NCBI GenBank assembly: GCA_964637695.1
Contig: CAZWVF010000072.1
Location: 1-10,029 of the forward strand
DNA: 10,029 bases
Source: JAGLTZ01 sp964637695
GTDB taxonomy: Bacteria > Blakebacterota > Blakebacteria > Blakebacterales > Blakebacteraceae
Direction of reading: 5' to 3'
Under the pieces are notes generated by a model. It searched no databases. It had not been told where the DNA came from and saw only the letters and a program-made list of their open reading frames with translations. Both the position numbers and the translations under genes were made by a program. This document shows, piece by piece, positions 9,329-10,029 of this stretch; positions within the stretch are counted from its first letter, which is position 1, and the number at the start of each line of letters is the position of its first letter.

Positions 9329-10029
9329 ATGCAGAAGCAAACTGGAGAGAGTCACGATTCCGGAATGACCCGCAGGAATTTCCTGAGTGTGGGAGGTGCT
9401 GCCGTTGCAGGCAGCACATTAGCCATGAATACGGGTGTAGATGCGCTTGAAAGCAGGCTGCAGCAGACCGGTGGGGAAAAGATACAGGGATTCAAGACTC
9501 TCGGCCGGACCGGCTGGCAGGTATCCGATCTGGCTGTGGGGGGGGTTCCACTCAGGGATTCAGCCGTCGTTCGATACGCCTACGAGAAAGGCATCAACTA
9601 TATCGATGTGGCTGAAAGCTACGGTCGCGGTGCTGCGGAAGAAGCAGTAGGTGAAGCCATGCAGTTCATGGACCGCAGCAGGATCTTCATAACCACTAAA
9701 ATCCGGGTCGGTAACAGAGATACTGTAGAAACGGTGATTGACAGGTTCAATCAATGCATGGCAAGGATGAAGACCAACTACATCGATGCCTTCTACATGC
9801 ACGCGGTTGACCGCATCGAAGGTCTTGATACTCCGGTATTTCATGCTGCGACTGATCGTCTGAAAGCCGACGGCAAGATCAAATTCATCGGATTCTCCTG
9901 CCACGGACCCGGCAGGAACAGCCCCGACAGCCATGAGGAAATCATGATGGCCGGCGCCGAAGACGGCCGGTTCGATCTGGTGCTCTTTACGTACAACTTC
10001 ATGACGAGCCCCGAGTGGGGGGAGAGAGC
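9329..10029 (+). CDS. Aldo/keto reductase with twin-arginine signal; 3' end beyond window
   Basis: This is an NAD(P)H-linked oxidoreductase of the AKR fold, predicted to be exported folded through the Tat system. The first 233 codons are present and the frame is open at the window edge. TRRNFLS at residues 14-20 followed by a small-residue hydrophobic stretch is a Tat signal. The AKR domain begins near LGRTGWQVSDLAVGG (58-72). The classic catalytic tetrad is complete: D93 and Y98 in YIDVAESYG, K124 in ITTKI, and H158 in FYMHAVD. KADGKIKFIGFSCHG (179-193) is the usual next strand and helix. Tat export suggests cofactor loading in the cytoplasm; its electron source outside is unknown. Some AKRs of this style carry a C-terminal ferredoxin-like domain, which cannot be checked here. 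The start is supported by AAGGAG (9316-9321) seven bases before the ATG. It is divergent from the decarboxylase, possibly sharing regulation. Confidence 0.93.
   Translation, partial: MQKQTGESHDSGMTRRNFLSVGGAAVAGSTLAMNTGVDALESRLQQTGGEKIQGFKTLGRTGWQVSDLAVGGVPLRDSAVVRYAYEKGINYIDVAESYGRGAAEEAVGEAMQFMDRSRIFITTKIRVGNRDTVETVIDRFNQCMARMKTNYIDAFYMHAVDRIEGLDTPVFHAATDRLKADGKIKFIGFSCHGPGRNSPDSHEEIMMAGAEDGRFDLVLFTYNFMTSPEWGER

Overview
The window looks like chromosomal DNA from an uncultured, moderately GC-rich bacterium with an envelope that carries many lipoproteins. It contains one 100-base run of N, so it comes from a draft or metagenome scaffold. A GWxTD-type protein, an exported amidohydrolase lipoprotein, a Tat-exported aldo/keto reductase and an SGLT-like sodium/sugar symporter together suit the Gemmatimonadota / Latescibacterota / KSB1 / FCB-type lineages. 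No ribosomal or other phylogenetic marker is present, so this placement is a guess. I see no tRNA, rRNA, transposase, integrase, CRISPR array or phage gene.

Layout. On the minus strand, bases 1-1490 encode a sodium/solute symporter very like vSGLT; its C-terminus lies beyond the left edge. A 243-base divergent spacer (1491-1733) follows, with a fair promoter-like pair facing right. Next comes a plus-strand run of four closely spaced genes: a small nitroreductase (1734-2291), an MJ1477/TM1410-like glycoside-hydrolase lipoprotein (2343-3344), a secreted TPR + GWxTD-like protein carrying a very long polyglutamine tract (3355-5778), and a YtcJ-type amidohydrolase lipoprotein (5794-7581). Spacings of 51, 10 and 15 bases suggest one transcription unit. 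A convergent minus-strand gene (7604-9145) encodes a group II pyridoxal-phosphate decarboxylase of the aromatic amino acid type. A 183-base divergent spacer with a good promoter candidate separates it from a Tat-exported aldo/keto reductase (9329 to the right edge).

How they fit together. Most products act at or beyond the cytoplasmic membrane: sugar uptake, a putative extracellular glycosidase, a TPR/GWxTD protein of unknown role, an exported hydrolase and an exported oxidoreductase. This is consistent with a scavenging heterotroph, but the sequence does not define one pathway.

The most notable items are: (1) the polyglutamine array of pure CAG followed by pure CAA, interrupted by the assembly gap; (2) a divergent DWPWD in place of the GWxTD signature in the same protein; (3) the TM1410-like hydrolase, whose two halves appear in swapped order relative to the family, as in a circular permutation, and whose base composition is lower in GC than its neighbours. 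I found no convincing new defence, mobile or RNA-based system.
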